From contig NZ_KB891585.1 in NCBI RefSeq assembly GCF_000373485.1, forward strand, positions 1-64,000: a stretch of DNA of 64,000 nt. Reading direction: 5' to 3'. The stretch comes from Dasania marina DSM 21967 (GTDB lineage: Bacteria; Pseudomonadota; Gammaproteobacteria; Pseudomonadales; Dasaniaceae). Shown here one piece after another: positions 35,733-45,477 of this stretch. Numbering within the stretch: position 1 is the first letter of the stretch; every line of letters starts with the position of its first letter. Under the pieces are notes generated by a model that did not search any database, had not been told where the DNA came from, and was given only the letters and a program-made list of their open reading frames with translations. The position numbers and the translations under genes are program-made.

Positions 35733-37256
35733 ATGTGTGGCATAGCCGGTATAGTCGCAAAGTCCAATGTAAACCAAGCGTTATATGACGCGTTAACGGT
35801 TCTACAACATCGCGGTCAAGATGCAGCGGGTATTGTTACCTGCGAAGGTGGTCGTCTTAATCAGCGTAAGGCCAATGGATTGGTAAAAGATGTGTTTCAC
35901 TTGCGCCACATGAAACACTTGCAAGGTAATATGGGGGTAGGTCATGTCCGCTACCCTACCGCAGGCAGCTCCAGTCCGGCATTGGCACAGCCTTTTTATG
36001 TTAATTCGCCTTACGGTATTAGCTTGGCGCACAATGGTAACCTTACCAATACCGCCGAGTTAGCCAAGGCCATTTATCAAGAAGATTTACGCCACTTAAA
36101 TACTGATTCTGACTCTGAAGTGTTGCTGAATATTTTTGCCCATGAGCTGCAAAAACTAGGCAAGCTCACGCCCTCGGCCGACGATATTTTTACCGCTGTT
36201 AAAGGTGTGCACCGACGCTGTAAAGGTGGCTATGCAGTTATCGCTATGGTTGCGAACTATGGTTTAGTCGCCTTTAGAGATCCACACGGCATACGCCCTA
36301 TAGTGTTTGGCGAGCGCGAGACCGAAGCCGGTACAGAATATATGGTGGCCTCTGAGAGTGTGGCGCTAGATGTAATCGGTTTTGACCTGACGCGTGATAT
36401 TGCAGCCGGTGAAGCTATTTTTATCACCACTGAGGGTGAGGTGCATACCCAGCAATGTGTGGATAATCCGAAACTAACCCCTTGTATTTTTGAACATGTG
36501 TATTTCGCCAGGCCCGATTCTATTATGGATGGTGTGTCGGTGTATAAATCACGTCTGCGCCAGGGCGATAAATTAGCCGAGAAAGTTAAGCGCGAACGCC
36601 CCAATCACGATATAGACGTCATTATTCCCATACCCGATTCCAGCCGTATAGCTGCCCAAGCTATGGCTAGTGTCTTAGGGGTTAAATTTCGTGAAGGTTT
36701 GGTGAAAAACCGTTACATAGGCCGCACCTTTATTATGCCTGGCCAAAGCCAGCGTAAAAAATCGGTGCGCCAAAAACTCAATGCCATAGAGCTAGAGTTT
36801 AAAGATAAAAACGTAATGCTGGTAGATGACTCCATCGTCCGCGGCACTACCTGCCAACAAATTATTCAAATGGCTAGGGATGCCGGCGCGGCAAAAGTGT
36901 ATTTTGCCTCGGCAGCACCGGCGGTACGTTATCCCAATGTGTACGGCATTGATATGCCTTCTGTCCATGAGCTAATTGCTCACGGCCGCAGCACCGAAGA
37001 AGTGTGCGAGAAAATAGGGGCCGACTGGTTGCTGTATCAAGATTTAGGCGACTTGATAGAGAGCTGTGCCGAAGGTAATCCTGCGATAGAACAATTTGAT
37101 TGTTCGGTCTTCAACGGTGAATATATCACCGGCGATGTCGATGACAATTACTTAGGTGCTCTTGAGGCGGCCAGAAGTGATGCGTCTAAAAAAGCGCCGC
37201 AAACGGCTTTGTCGGATGAAATTATAGGCCTGCATAATGACGAGGCCGCACATTAA
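35733..37256 (+). CDS. purF: Amidophosphoribosyltransferase PurF
   Basis: This is the first step of purine synthesis. The 507-residue protein begins MCGIAGIV, with Cys2 as the N-terminal nucleophile of the glutaminase domain. It includes [21 protein letters not shown] and HNGNLTNT. The phosphoribosyltransferase half has [25 protein letters not shown] and the PRPP loop [14 protein letters not shown] good ribosome site (TCTGGAG, 35718-35724) precedes ATG 35733. Confidence 0.98.
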   Translation: MCGIAGIVAKSNVNQALYDALTVLQHRGQDAAGIVTCEGGRLNQRKANGLVKDVFHLRHMKHLQGNMGVGHVRYPTAGSSSPALAQPFYVNSPYGISLAHNGNLTNTAELAKAIYQEDLRHLNTDSDSEVLLNIFAHELQKLGKLTPSADDIFTAVKGVHRRCKGGYAVIAMVANYGLVAFRDPHGIRPIVFGERETEAGTEYMVASESVALDVIGFDLTRDIAAGEAIFITTEGEVHTQQCVDNPKLTPCIFEHVYFARPDSIMDGVSVYKSRLRQGDKLAEKVKRERPNHDIDVIIPIPDSSRIAAQAMASVLGVKFREGLVKNRYIGRTFIMPGQSQRKKSVRQKLNAIELEFKDKNVMLVDDSIVRGTTCQQIIQMARDAGAAKVYFASAAPAVRYPNVYGIDMPSVHELIAHGRSTEEVCEKIGADWLLYQDLGDLIESCAEGNPAIEQFDCSVFNGEYITGDVDDNYLGALEAARSDASKKAPQTALSDEIIGLHNDEAAH

Positions 37257-37298
37257 GCGCTGGGTTATTTAGTCCTAGCTATAGAGCAAGGTTAAGGT

Positions 37299-38504
37299 AT
37301 GTCAGACAGGGAACAAAAATTACAACAGGCCTTATTAGAGGCAGAGCTGGATACCTTAGCTATACGTGCAGGGCAGTCGCGCAGCGCCGAAGGCGAACAC
37401 TGCGAGTCTATAGTCACTACATCTAGCTATGTCTTTGACTCGGCCGCCCATGCAGCGGCGCGATTCTCAGGGGAAGAAGAAGGCAATGTCTACTCGCGTT
37501 ATACCAACCCTACCGTGCGTACCTTTGAAAAGCGCATCGCGGCCATGGAAGGGGGCGAGGCTGCAGTAGCTACCTCATCCGGTATGGCGGCGATTTTAAG
37601 TACCTGCATGGCCTTACTTAGGTCTGGCGATCACGTGTTGTCATCGCGCAGCATCTTCGGTACCACTACGGCTTTATTTACTCGTTACTTGGCTAAGTTT
37701 GGGGTGGAGGTAACATTTGTGTCGCCGCTAAACGTAGCCGATTGGCAGGCCGCGATACAGCCCAATACCCGTTTATTGTTTGTTGAAACGCCGTCTAATC
37801 CGCTGGCAGAAATCGCTGATATTACCGCCTTGGCTAATTTGGCTAAACAGCATGATTGTTTGCTGGCGGTGGATAATTGTTTTTGCACGCCTGCCTTACA
37901 AAAACCTTTAGAGTTTGGTGCCGATTTAATCATACACTCCGCTACCAAATACCTAGATGGCCAAGGCCGTTGCATGGGTGGTGTAGTGGTGGGTGAAAAA
38001 GCGGTGATTACGGAAATCATTGGTTTCTTGCGTTCCTGTGGCCCCACTATGAGCCCCTTTAATGCTTGGATATTTTTAAAAGGTTTAGAAACCCTGCGCC
38101 TGCGTATGGATGCCCACAGTGCCAACGCCCTAGAGCTGGCGTTGTGGTTAGAGCAACAGCCCGGCATAGAGAAAGTTTTTTACGCGGGTTTACCTACGCA
38201 TCCGCAACATGCTTTGGCGGCGAAACAGCAGCGCGCTTTTGGCGGGGTGTTGTCTTTTGCTGTGAGCGGCCAGCGGGCAGAGGCCTGGCGCTTTATTGAT
38301 GCCACCGCTATTTGTTCGTTAACCGCAAACTTAGGTGATGTAAAAACCACTATCGTTCATCCCGCTACCACTACCCATGGCCGTTTAACTGACCAGCAAA
38401 GGACAGAGGCGGGTATTGGTGAAAACCTAATACGGCTGGCAGTAGGCCTTGAAGATATTAAAGATTTGAAAGCGGATATGGCTAGAGGTTTAGCCGCGCT
38501 ATAA
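37299..38504 (+). CDS. metZ: O-succinylhomoserine sulfhydrylase MetZ
   Basis: This PLP enzyme of the Cys/Met metabolism family makes homocysteine directly from O-succinylhomoserine and sulfide. The 401-residue protein has ESIVTTSSYVFDSAAHAAARF, YSRYTNPTVRTFEKRIAAME, the PLP lysine in HSATKYLDGQGRCMGG and ATTTHGRLT. Assignment to MetZ over MetY or MetB rests on wording and on its place right after purF, as in Pseudomonas. It follows purF by 42 bp. Confidence 0.93.
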   Translation: MSDREQKLQQALLEAELDTLAIRAGQSRSAEGEHCESIVTTSSYVFDSAAHAAARFSGEEEGNVYSRYTNPTVRTFEKRIAAMEGGEAAVATSSGMAAILSTCMALLRSGDHVLSSRSIFGTTTALFTRYLAKFGVEVTFVSPLNVADWQAAIQPNTRLLFVETPSNPLAEIADITALANLAKQHDCLLAVDNCFCTPALQKPLEFGADLIIHSATKYLDGQGRCMGGVVVGEKAVITEIIGFLRSCGPTMSPFNAWIFLKGLETLRLRMDAHSANALELALWLEQQPGIEKVFYAGLPTHPQHALAAKQQRAFGGVLSFAVSGQRAEAWRFIDATAICSLTANLGDVKTTIVHPATTTHGRLTDQQRTEAGIGENLIRLAVGLEDIKDLKADMARGLAAL

Positions 38505-38547
38505 CGTCAGCCGTTTTAAAAGCCGGGTACAATAATAAGGCGTTACT

Positions 38548-39468
38548 ATGCATAAGCTGGTAGACCAGGCAGTTGCCGAAGTAGGCACTGTGTTATTGGG
38601 TAAAGAGCAGCAAGTGCGCTTAGCGCTATGCTGCTTGATTGCACAAGGGCATTTGCTGATAGAAGACTTGCCCGGCATGGGTAAAACCATACTCTCTAAT
38701 GCCTTAGCCCGTGTCTTAGGTTTAGATTACCAACGGGTGCAATTCACCAGCGATTTACTACCTGCCGATGTCTTGGGTGTGTCGATTTTTAATAGGCAAG
38801 ATTCCAGCTTCCGCTTTATGCCCGGGCCGATTTTTTCGCAGCTATTACTGGCCGATGAAATTAACCGCAGCACACCCAAAACCCAAAGCGCTTTGCTAGA
38901 GGCTATGGAAGAAGGGCAGGTGAGTATAGAAGGTAAAACCCGTGATCTCCCTACGCCTTTTTTTGTTATCGCCACTCAAAACCCTAGCAGCCAAGCCGGC
39001 ACTTACCCCTTACCCGAATCACAACTTGATAGATTTTTAATGCGCATTAGCTTGGGTTATCCCAGCCGTGATGCCGAACGTAAATTATTATTGGGTGATG
39101 ACAGCCGCCAAAAATTACCGTTGCTAAAAACCTGTGTCAGTAAAGAGCAATTATTTGCACTGCAAGCCGCCGTTAAAGACATACATTGCTCAGAAGACTT
39201 AATGGATTATCTGCAGCGCTTAATTGCCTTTAGCCGTAAACATAATGAGATAGCCTGTGGCCTGTCACCGCGTGGGGCTATAGCCTTGTTGCGCTGCGCT
39301 AAGGCTTGGGCCTTAATGCAGGGCCGCGGCCATGTGGTACCCGAGGATATACAAGTGGTTTTACCCGCCGTGGTCGAGCATCGCCTACAGCATGCGGCAG
39401 AATATCGTGGCGACACCGCTGGTTTATCGCAGCGTATGTTAGCCGAGGTAGCCGTACTTAACGCCTAA
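38548..39468 (+). CDS. MoxR-family AAA+ ATPase
   Basis: This 306-residue AAA ATPase has Walker A EDLPGMGKTILSNALA (about 34-49), Walker B LLLADEINRSTPKTQSALLE, sensor ATQNPSSQAGTYPLPESQLD and a C-terminal lid. MoxR ATPases act as chaperones with a DUF58 partner, which is encoded next. The operon MoxR-DUF58-transglutaminase is a widespread envelope-related module; its target is unknown. It starts 43 bp after metZ. Confidence 0.92.
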   Translation: MHKLVDQAVAEVGTVLLGKEQQVRLALCCLIAQGHLLIEDLPGMGKTILSNALARVLGLDYQRVQFTSDLLPADVLGVSIFNRQDSSFRFMPGPIFSQLLLADEINRSTPKTQSALLEAMEEGQVSIEGKTRDLPTPFFVIATQNPSSQAGTYPLPESQLDRFLMRISLGYPSRDAERKLLLGDDSRQKLPLLKTCVSKEQLFALQAAVKDIHCSEDLMDYLQRLIAFSRKHNEIACGLSPRGAIALLRCAKAWALMQGRGHVVPEDIQVVLPAVVEHRLQHAAEYRGDTAGLSQRMLAEVAVLNA

Positions 39469-39491
39469 GCCTATACCCATAGAGTTATCAT

Positions 39492-40487
39492 ATGTTGCAA
39501 GCGCCACTGCAATCACTACAGCAATCATTGCGGCAACGTTTTCAGCGCTGGCTAGATAAACGGCTCCCCCCTAGCCGAGAGCATATGTTAAATCGGCGCA
39601 CTATTTTTATTTTTCTTTCCCCTGCCGGTTATGGTTTTTGTGCGCTGTTATTACTGCTGTTTGTGGTGGCGGTTAACTATCAAAACAACATGGTGTTTGC
39701 GTTGTTGTTTATGTTATTTGGCCTGTTAATCGTAAGCTTATTTCATTGCTATATGAATTTGTCGGGGCTGCGCGTTAGCTACCAGCAGGCGGCCAATACG
39801 TTTGTCGGTGATAGCGTTCCCATACAGCTACTGTTTAGCAGCGATGCAAGTAGCTGCTTTGCAGTGCGTTGCCAGTGGCAACAAAGCGTGGCTGTAGTGA
39901 GTGTGGAACCCGGAGAAGGGGATTCCCTAGCAAAGGGTGCAGAGCAAAATATCACACTACACGTAACGGCGGATAAACGTGGTTGGTTAAAACCACCACG
40001 CTTATTAATAGAGAGTTATTATCCCTTAGGATTATTTCGCAGCTGGTCATGGCTGGCGGTAGAGGTACAGGCCTTAATCTATCCTGCGCCGCTAGCTAGC
40101 CCTCTAGGCGCTACCCTCAGCGACAATGATGGCGAAGGTGAAGCCATTAACGTACCCGGCAGTGATGATTTTTATGGTTTTCAAAGTTACCAACCCGGCC
40201 ATTCGCTAAAGCATGTGCACTGGCAAAGTTTTGCCAAAGGCCAGCCGCTGCAAACCAAGGAATTCGCCGCGCAGAGCAGTCAAGCTTATGTTATCGACTG
40301 GGCTACTTTTAGTGGCACTAGCGAGCAGCGGCTAAGTGCCATGTGCTACTGGGTGCTGCAGTTTAGCCAGCAAGCCTGCGTGTATAGTTTGCTGTTGCCT
40401 AATACCCAATATGGGCCGGGCTCAGGCGAGGCTTTTAAGCAGCAGTTGTTGCGCGCCTTAGCCTTGTATCCGGCGAGTGGGGGCTGA
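39492..40487 (+). CDS. DUF58 domain membrane protein
   Basis: This 331-residue protein has two hydrophobic segments at about 36-75 (FIFLSPAGYGFCALLLLLFV and VFALLFMLFGLLIVSLF). A beta-rich stretch follows, then the DUF58 core with the family pattern YPLGLFRSW, GSDDFYGFQSYQPGHSLKHVHW and a vWA-like end. DUF58 proteins partner with MoxR ATPases. It lies 23 bp after the moxR-type gene, and its last base coincides with the first base of the next start. Confidence 0.9.
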   Translation: MLQAPLQSLQQSLRQRFQRWLDKRLPPSREHMLNRRTIFIFLSPAGYGFCALLLLLFVVAVNYQNNMVFALLFMLFGLLIVSLFHCYMNLSGLRVSYQQAANTFVGDSVPIQLLFSSDASSCFAVRCQWQQSVAVVSVEPGEGDSLAKGAEQNITLHVTADKRGWLKPPRLLIESYYPLGLFRSWSWLAVEVQALIYPAPLASPLGATLSDNDGEGEAINVPGSDDFYGFQSYQPGHSLKHVHWQSFAKGQPLQTKEFAAQSSQAYVIDWATFSGTSEQRLSAMCYWVLQFSQQACVYSLLLPNTQYGPGSGEAFKQQLLRALALYPASGG

Positions 40488-42517
40488 TGAAGAATACCGA
40501 TTGGCAGTTACCCCGCAATGCCATGCTGTGGATGCTGGTGGCACAATTACTCGTGTTGCTGCCCCATCTTAGCCGTATACCGCTGTGGCTATTGTGCGCC
40601 TACGGCCTGTGTGTGTTGTGGCGTTATAAAGTGTATAGCGGCGCTTGGTCGGCACCGAAAATGTTTGTAAAAGCCTTTTTTCTTCTCGCGGTGTTTGCGG
40701 GTATTTATAGTAGCTATGGCCGTTTTTTAGGCTTAGAGCCTATGGTGTCGCTATTGCTGGCGGGCTTTGCGTTTAAATTGTTAGAAAGTTATAGCTTACG
40801 CGACTGCGTGCGTTTTATTTTTATCGGCTACTTTACTTTGGCAACCGTATTTTTATTCGACCAAGGGTTGTGGGTTTCGCTATATGTATTGGCGAGTTTA
40901 CTATTACTAAGTACCGCCTTACTCAGCTTGCAGTTGGTTGATTTACCTAGTCGGGGCTTTATGCCTTTGAAAAAAACGGCCGTTATTTTTGCTCAAGCTT
41001 TACCGTTAACGCTGTTGTTTTTTTTATTATTCCCACGCTTAGATCCTTTTTGGCAGATTAAATTACCCAGCCATCATGCCAAAACTGGGGTAGGGGATGT
41101 GTTATCCCCCGGCTATATTAGTCAGCTCAGCAAAGATAGCTCACTGGCTTTTCGCGCCAATTTTACCGGCGAGTTACCGCCACGCTCGGCCCTGTATTGG
41201 CGTGGGGTAGTATTGTCTTATTTTGATGGTCGCGCTTGGCATTTAGGCACGTTTAACAAAAAAGCTAATGGTCACAATACACTAGAGTTTCCCGCTTCTA
41301 CTTCCGAAGCCAGTGACACTAATAACTATCGCTATACGATTATACAAGAGCCCAGTTACCGGCCTTGGCTATACGCCATCGCGGTGGCCTCTAGTGATAC
41401 CCCCAAAATATTGGCCACCAGCGATTACCGCTTGCAAGCGCAAGACGATATTTATGAGCGCATGGCCTACCAAGTGCAAAGCCATAGCCATGCCGTTATG
41501 GGTAGCCACTTAAGCGCTGCGCAATACCGCAAAGAAACCCTACTCAATGGCAATAACAACGTAAGGGCGCGTCAGTTTGCTCAGAAATTGTATGCCGCTA
41601 GCGAGAATGACGCGGCTTATATACAGGCTGTTCTCAATTATTATGCAGAACAAAACTTTATCTATTCTTTAAAATCGCCGCTGTTAGGGGCCAATAATAT
41701 CGATGAGTTTTTATTTGATAGCCGTATCGGTTTTTGCGGCCACTATGCCAGCAGCTTTGCTTTTTTAATGCGCGCCGCGGGTATTCCGGCAAGAGTTATA
41801 GGCGGTTACCAAGGCGGCGAACTTAATCCCTTAACCGGTAGTGTGTTGGTGCATCAATTTGATGCTCACGCCTGGGCAGAAGTATGGCTGCCGCAAAAAG
41901 GTTGGCAGCGCTACGATCCCACTCTGCAAGTAGCCCCCGATAGAATAGCAAGCAGCGTACAAGATTTACCTGCTACCCAAAGCGATTTTTTTGACCAAGC
42001 AAAACTATCGGCACTTAAATTTAAGCACATAGCGCTGCTAAACAAACTGCGCTTGCGTTTAGATGCCTTAGATTACCATTGGGCCAATTGGGTGCTGCAA
42101 TACAAAGGCGAAAAACAATGGTCGTTTATCAATCGTTGGTTGGGAGCTATTAGCTTTACTCGCATTATCAGCTTGCTGGCCATCGTTATCTCTCCCGTAC
42201 TATTGTGGATGTTATGGCAACTGTATACACATCGTCGCCAACAACAAATAAAGCCGCATGATAGGGAGTACCAAAAACTTTGCGCTTTAATGGCTAAGTA
42301 CTATTTACAGCGGGCGGATAACGAAGGGCCTATAGACTTTGCTAGGCGGGTGGAGTCAGGTGAAAATATAGAAAATGCAAAAGTTAAACAGCACTTTTTA
42401 TCGGCAACCCGGTTGTATGTGGCCTTGGCTTATGAGCCTCAAGGTAGTGATAATACGGTTTTATTACAGCGGCAATTGCAGGTTGAGGTTAGGGTGTTGA
42501 GGAAGTTGTTTGGGTAG
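40487..42517 (+). CDS. tgpA: TgpA-like transglutaminase membrane protein
   Basis: This 676-residue protein has about six N-terminal membrane segments (residues 10-190). A periplasmic transglutaminase-like domain (about 330-485) has the catalytic triad Cys417 (RIGFCGHYASSFAFLMRA), His461 (DAHAWAEVW) and Asp477 (RYDPT). A further membrane segment lies near 560-580 and a cytoplasmic DUF4129-like tail follows. The architecture is that of Pseudomonas TgpA, an essential periplasmic protein there. The gene completes the MoxR-DUF58-TgpA operon; the substrate in the envelope is not known. Confidence 0.93.
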   Translation: MKNTDWQLPRNAMLWMLVAQLLVLLPHLSRIPLWLLCAYGLCVLWRYKVYSGAWSAPKMFVKAFFLLAVFAGIYSSYGRFLGLEPMVSLLLAGFAFKLLESYSLRDCVRFIFIGYFTLATVFLFDQGLWVSLYVLASLLLLSTALLSLQLVDLPSRGFMPLKKTAVIFAQALPLTLLFFLLFPRLDPFWQIKLPSHHAKTGVGDVLSPGYISQLSKDSSLAFRANFTGELPPRSALYWRGVVLSYFDGRAWHLGTFNKKANGHNTLEFPASTSEASDTNNYRYTIIQEPSYRPWLYAIAVASSDTPKILATSDYRLQAQDDIYERMAYQVQSHSHAVMGSHLSAAQYRKETLLNGNNNVRARQFAQKLYAASENDAAYIQAVLNYYAEQNFIYSLKSPLLGANNIDEFLFDSRIGFCGHYASSFAFLMRAAGIPARVIGGYQGGELNPLTGSVLVHQFDAHAWAEVWLPQKGWQRYDPTLQVAPDRIASSVQDLPATQSDFFDQAKLSALKFKHIALLNKLRLRLDALDYHWANWVLQYKGEKQWSFINRWLGAISFTRIISLLAIVISPVLLWMLWQLYTHRRQQQIKPHDREYQKLCALMAKYYLQRADNEGPIDFARRVESGENIENAKVKQHFLSATRLYVALAYEPQGSDNTVLLQRQLQVEVRVLRKLFG

Positions 42518-42693
42518 GCTGGCGTTGTTTGGGTGTTATTGCTTCAATAGGTATGACTTTAATATAACGTATAAGTGGTTATAAACGGGGTTTTACATAG
42601 AAAATATTGAGCGGTAATAGGGTTGTGGCTGCGTTTGAGTGTGACCTAATTGGGTGTATGGAATACTAACTATTATGAGATTATGGATTTAAG

Positions 42694-43404
42694 ATGAGTG
42701 AGATAAAGCAAAAGATAGCCTTGTTTATAGATGCGGATAACGCACCAGCCAGCAAATTCGAAGTTGTTTTAAGCGAGGTTGCAAAATATGGGGTAGTGAC
42801 TATCAGAAAAGCTTATGGCAACTGGAAGTCACCAACACTTAAAGCCTAGGAAGACCTGTTGCATGAGCATGCTATCCAGCCTGTACAGCAGTACGATTTG
42901 ATTAAGGGGAAAAATGCCTCGGATATAGCTCTAGTTATAGATGCTATGGATGTTATGTATACGAAAGATATCGATGTTATGTGCTTTATTACATCCGATT
43001 GTGATTTTACGCCGATGGTGACTAGAGCCTTAGCTGAAGGCAAGGTCGTACTTGGATTTGGTGAGCGTAAAACACCGGCGCCTTTTGTCAATGCATGCTC
43101 AAAGTTTTTGTTTTTAGATCAGCCTGAAACTGCAGCAACAGAAGATATCTCTAAACCTAAAAATATAAAGTCCGATACTAAGTTGATTGGCTTATTACGT
43201 CAGACAATTGAAGCAACTGAAGATGATGACGGTTGGGCAGCTCTTGGCCCCGTTGGTGCAAACATATCCAATAGAACCTCCTTTGATTGTAGGAATTATG
43301 GTTTTAAAAATCTTAGCAGCTTGTTTAAGGCCATTGATTTATTTGAAATAAAGCGCAACCAAGATAAATCTTATGTGGTTAGGGACGCTAGAAAATACAA
43401 ATAA
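42694..43404 (+). pseudogene. NYN/LOTUS (OST-HTH) RNA-binding protein gene interrupted by an amber codon
   Basis: Read through, this is a 236-residue protein of the LabA/NYN (PIN-like nuclease) type with a C-terminal OST-HTH/LOTUS domain. The N-terminus MSEIKQKIALFIDADNAPAS carries the first acidic cluster, and later parts read DIALVIDAMDVMY and CFITSDCDFTPMVTRALAEG, the other acidic residues of the site. The LOTUS part is about 155-235 (LIGLLRQTIEATEDDDGW). Codon 52 is TAG at 42847-42849 in LKA-stop-EDLLHEHAIQPVQQY, where relatives have Trp or similar as I recall, so a single G-to-A change explains it. Downstream reading could restart at TTG 42859 but lacks the first motif. Decay, read-through or sequencing error are all possible. 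Confidence 0.8.
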
Positions 43405-43520
43405 CGCTGATAATCGCTAATAAACCGCAAGCCCTAAGAAGATATCCACTTTAGCCTTAGCCCTAACCGCTAATAAGAACGCTAAAGAACGCTAATAAGA
43501 AGAACGCTAATAAGACAAAG
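43405..43520. repeat. Degenerate short repeats (CGCTAATAAGA type)
   Basis: After the NYN gene the words CGCTAATAA, AACGCTAATAAGA and CCCTAATAAGA recur about six times in imperfect tandem, with GATATCCACTTTA at 43442-43454 as a partial copy of the following large repeat. It looks like slippage or recombination debris between repeat copies. Confidence 0.6.
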
Positions 43521-43786
43521 CCCTAATAAGACATCCACTTTAAAAAGTTAAAGTAATACGTATTTTTGGTCAATAAAGGCCAAAGATACCTAAAGTTGTT
43601 TTATTAGATTCTTGAAATTCACGAGATTTAAGTTTTCTACGATTGTTCAGGGGGTCCCTAATAAGACATCCACTTTAAAAAGTTAAAGTAATACGTATTT
43701 TTGGTCAATAAAGGCCAAAGATGCCTAAAGTTGTTTTATTAGATTCTTGAAATTCACGAGATTTAAGTTTTCTACGATTGTTCAGG
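43521..43786. repeat. Two near-identical 131-bp direct repeats
   Basis: Copy 1 is 43521-43651 and copy 2 is 43656-43786, separated by GGGT. They differ at one base that I can see (A 43588, G 43723). Each starts CCCTAATAAGACATCCACTT and ends CTACGATTGTTCAGG. Neither encodes a protein. An inner pair, ATTTTTGGTCAA and TTGTTTTATTAG, hints at weak secondary structure. They lie directly 3' of the RAYT transposase gene, so they may be non-autonomous units moved or copied with its help. The left end (TAATAAGACATCCACTTTAA) resembles TAATAAGACACCCACCCTAA at 936-955. Confidence 0.9.
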
Positions 43787-43836
43787 CAAAACTAAACCTA
43801 CCGCTCCGGCATATATCATTTGAGATTAGGTTTTAG

Positions 43837-44811
43837 TTAAAACAAGACAGCACAGTTAGCCAGGCCAGGCGTACGTTGATAGCCCAGCACTTTCGCCATT
43901 TCTTTCAGTTTTTGTTTCGCCCCCACCAAACTTTTAAACCGGCTTTCAAATTGGGTGCTTAGCGTTAGCCATTGTTGTGGTTCTATCGCGAAACGCTCAA
44001 GTATAGGTGGTAACTGTTGGTTGATAGCCCCGCGTTTGTCGTTACGTATATCACGACCGGTCCAGTCGACCAGCTCTATATAGTCCTTTAGGTGAAAAGG
44101 AATGCCTTGTGGCATAGGTTCTCTGGGGTTGCCTATAAATCTAGCCAAGGCTTTGGGTTGGCACTGTTGTTGTTTTATTGCGTTTATGCGCTTTTTAATT
44201 GAGGTGTGCGGCGAATACTCAGGTGTTTTAGCCAGCTTGGCTCTAATGGGGTTGAGGTCTACATAGGCCATGCAGGAGAGCAGGGCTTTATCGTCCAATA
44301 AAGCCTGTGATTTAAAACGTGATTCCCAAAATCTGCCAGTGCATTTATCTTCCGTATTAGCTTGCCTAGCAATAGGTTCGTTTAATGCCCGCATAAACCA
44401 GCTGATATCGCAGAGCTGCTCGCGCCATAGCTGTAACTTGGTGTTAACGGCGGCCAGCTCAGCATTATTCAGCCTATCGCCTTTAGCATAACGCTGGGTG
44501 AGCAGGGTGCCTTGGTATAATTGATGCCAGCGTTGGCATATAGCTTCGTCGCTAAGCTGTTGAGACTGTTGTTTATTGATATGTAGCACCACATGATGGT
44601 GGTTACTCATAACAGTATAGGCACAGACATCAATAGTAAAGACGGAGGCTAACAATAAGATGCGATCTTCCACCCATTGGCGGCGGTGTTCGTAGCATTT
44701 GCCGGTAAAAGTATCGATGCCGCACAAAAATGCGCGCCGCACACAGCGCGAGGTACAGTGGTAATAGGGGGTAACGTCTAGTGAGACTAATTCCTTTCTA
44801 GGTTTGGGCAT
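43837..44811 (-). CDS. REP-associated Y1 (HUH) transposase, RAYT-like
   Basis: This 324-residue IS200-like single-strand transposase relative has its start at ATG 44811 (MPKPRKELVSLDVTPYYHCT), supported by AAGGAG nine bases upstream; the frame extends further upstream into the repeats. The HUH motif lies in MSNHHHVVLHI, and the conserved SCMAYVDLNPIRAKLAKTP should hold the catalytic Tyr region. The fold begins with the RCVRRAFLCG pattern of the RAYT group. Such proteins process REP-like hairpins and are usually single-copy residents. Both flanks carry repeats: three short units upstream (44874-44976) and the 131-bp pair downstream. Confidence 0.92.
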   Translation of the reverse strand: MPKPRKELVSLDVTPYYHCTSRCVRRAFLCGIDTFTGKCYEHRRQWVEDRILLLASVFTIDVCAYTVMSNHHHVVLHINKQQSQQLSDEAICQRWHQLYQGTLLTQRYAKGDRLNNAELAAVNTKLQLWREQLCDISWFMRALNEPIARQANTEDKCTGRFWESRFKSQALLDDKALLSCMAYVDLNPIRAKLAKTPEYSPHTSIKKRINAIKQQQCQPKALARFIGNPREPMPQGIPFHLKDYIELVDWTGRDIRNDKRGAINQQLPPILERFAIEPQQWLTLSTQFESRFKSLVGAKQKLKEMAKVLGYQRTPGLANCAVLF

Positions 44812-44873
44812 GATAACCGCTCCTTGGTTAACTATTAGTGTACTGTTTAAATATACAGCTAGTTGGCTTTGTG

Positions 44874-44985
44874 TCAACCCTTGTTATGGCTGTCTTGATA
44901 AGAAAGTTATAGAAGGGCGTCAATCCTTGTTATGGGTGTCTTGATAAGAAGATAATTATGGGTGTCTTGATAGGAAGGAAGGCGC
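44874..44985. repeat. Three short repeat units upstream of the RAYT
   Basis: Unit 1 (44874-44904) reads TCAACCCTTGTTATGGCTGT followed by CTTGATAAGAA. Unit 2 (44920-44950) differs at two bases (TCAATCC, GGGTGTC). Unit 3 (44957-44976) keeps TTATGGGTGTCTTGATAGGA only. They are spaced 46 and then 27 bp. Related words occur at 2729-2760, 6118-6144 and, in reverse, at 936-955. I take them as the RAYT's own repeat family. Confidence 0.75.
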
Positions 44986-45477
44986 CTTATCTAAAAACTG
45001 GTTAAATCAACAAAATTATATAAATTTTGATTGGGATGTCGTGTGGAAGATGTTCTTATGTTAAGCGTTATTATGCTTCTGGAATTGTGTTTTAAGCGTC
45101 GTGATTCTGGTAATTGATAGCTGTAATAATTGTTATGGTAATATTTGAGATCGTTTTTATTGCAAAATAGTTGCCTATAAGTTGGTTTTTTGTGAATTAT
45201 TTACGTGTTTCTAGTAGTTTTCTTGGTTAGGCTAATTTCCGTCAAGTTTAATGGATTAACTTGAATGGGTGGCACTGTAAAAAATGTTGTGAAATATTTA
45301 GCCGCCTGATGTATTAGTGTTCTAAACAGGCATAAGGATGTGCTCTTATCGTTTTTATTTTTTCTCCTGTTTAATTTTTATAGTTGCTAGCGTAGCTGGC
45401 GATTAACTGTTTTTTATATGGAATGTATTACACAAGGATGTTTTTTTTACTACCTAGGATGACGTAGGAGATTAAGA
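44986..45477. other. AT-rich spacer before the PEP-CTERM gene
   Basis: No ORF or strong hairpin is visible in these 492 bases. They are much richer in A+T than the surrounding genes. The end carries the ribosome site TAGGAG (45465-45470) for the gene at 45478. A promoter for it must lie here but cannot be pinned down by eye. Confidence 0.4.

Noticed and set aside
43405-43836. A CRISPR array, because of the direct repeats
   Set aside because: Only two long units with a four-base gap, no short repeats with regular unique spacers, and no cas genes.
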